Assembly: GCA_945788155.1 (NCBI GenBank)
Contig: CALZKX010000309.1
Coordinates: 1 to 6,468 of the forward strand
DNA from: an uncultured Flavobacteriaceae bacterium
GTDB lineage: Bacteria; Bacteroidota; Bacteroidia; Flavobacteriales; Flavobacteriaceae
Direction of reading: 5' to 3'
DNA: 6,468 nt
The position numbers were made by a program, and so were the translations under genes. Positions 6,399 to 6,468 of this stretch are shown here, in pieces; within the stretch, counting starts at the first letter, position 1; each line of letters begins with the position of its first letter. The notes beneath the pieces are model-generated. The model was given only the letters and a program-made list of their open reading frames with translations, was not told the DNA's origin and ran no database searches.

Positions 6399-6468
6399 TT
6401 AAATTCTGACCCTTTTTTCATAGATTGTTAAGAACTGGTTGAGAACAATGCCCCAATTTCGTATTGGC
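6399..6468 (-). CDS. IS256-family (mutator-type) transposase, C-terminal tail only
   Basis: On the minus strand, 22 complete codons followed by TAA (6401-6399) encode PIRNWGIVLNQFLTIYEKRVRI. The base at the window edge is compatible with a preceding Met or another codon ending in G. The pattern of a Trp, then LNQF, then IYEKR with a basic end is how IS256-family transposases finish (compare the general form W..xLNQFxIxFExR). The DDE catalytic core is upstream, outside the window. The gene runs toward parE, convergent with the toxin-antitoxin operon. The assignment rests on a short segment, but it is supported by the adjacent IS-like terminus. Confidence 0.72.
   Translation of the reverse strand, partial: PIRNWGIVLNQFLTIYEKRVRI

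Larger units (their letters stand above)
6344..6468 (-). mobile_element. End of an IS256-family insertion sequence, partial at window edge
   Basis: The outer end appears to begin at GACACTATCC (6344-6353) and contains CTGTGTAA (6360-6367), typical of IS256-family terminal repeats. The coding tail of an IS256-type transposase ends 55 bp inside, at 6399. Two observations fix the boundary: the parE homology stops after codon 75 (6343), and the IS-like terminal sequence starts at the next base. This is the end downstream of the transposase; the other end and most of the element lie outside. IS256 elements usually duplicate 8-9 bp of target, here expected to be close to TTATTTTT (6336-6343). The second copy cannot be seen. 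Confidence 0.72.

Noticed and set aside
6344..6410. Simple frameshift as the explanation for the short ParE
   Set aside because: Neither alternative frame after 6343 restores a YRIL or RVLH type ending, and the sequence there looks like an IS terminus.
6423..6468. Alternative minus-strand frame reading ANTKLGHCSQPVLNNL
   Set aside because: It is also open to the window edge, but it resembles no known protein end, whereas the neighbouring frame matches the IS256 transposase tail.
1..6468. CRISPR array, tRNA, riboswitch or phage module
   Set aside because: I saw no regularly spaced repeats, cloverleaf-like sequence, recognised aptamer or phage gene on either strand.

Overview
The window reads as chromosomal DNA from a member of the Bacteroidota, most likely a marine-type Flavobacteriaceae. 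The evidence is AT-rich DNA (about one third G+C by eye), A-rich ribosome-binding regions without a clear Shine-Dalgarno sequence, and one exact match to the Bacteroidota -7 promoter element TAnnTTTG. Two signal peptides also end just before a glutamine, and the alpha-2-macroglobulin, Mpl and ParD proteins all look flavobacterial. This placement is my own pattern recognition, not a database result.

Layout. (1) Positions 1-3141, minus strand: the first 1047 codons of a large secreted alpha-2-macroglobulin family protein, whose C-terminal part lies outside the window. (2) Positions 3142-3282: a 141-bp divergent intergenic region with short repeats. (3) Positions 3283-4236, plus strand: an exported tetratricopeptide-repeat protein. 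(4) Positions 4329-5684, plus strand: an Mpl-type Mur ligase (peptidoglycan tripeptide recycling). (5) Positions 5685-5884: an intergenic region ending in a promoter with overlapping palindromes. (6) Positions 5885-6367, plus strand: a parDE-type toxin-antitoxin pair in which parD is intact but parE is cut short. (7) From about 6344 to the window edge: one end of an insertion sequence of the IS256 family, with the last codons of its transposase on the minus strand.

How the genes relate. The first three genes fit cell-envelope functions: a periplasmic or surface macroglobulin, an exported TPR protein and a cytoplasmic murein-recycling ligase. Nothing in the sequence proves a shared pathway. 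The toxin-antitoxin pair is a separate accessory unit. Its toxin frame runs into the IS terminus, which replaces the C-terminal strand of ParE with seven IS-encoded residues and supplies the stop codon. I see no tRNA, rRNA, CRISPR array or phage genes, and no gene-free stretch longer than 300 bases. I do not see a clearly new multi-gene system. The most informative event is the IS256 disruption of parE.
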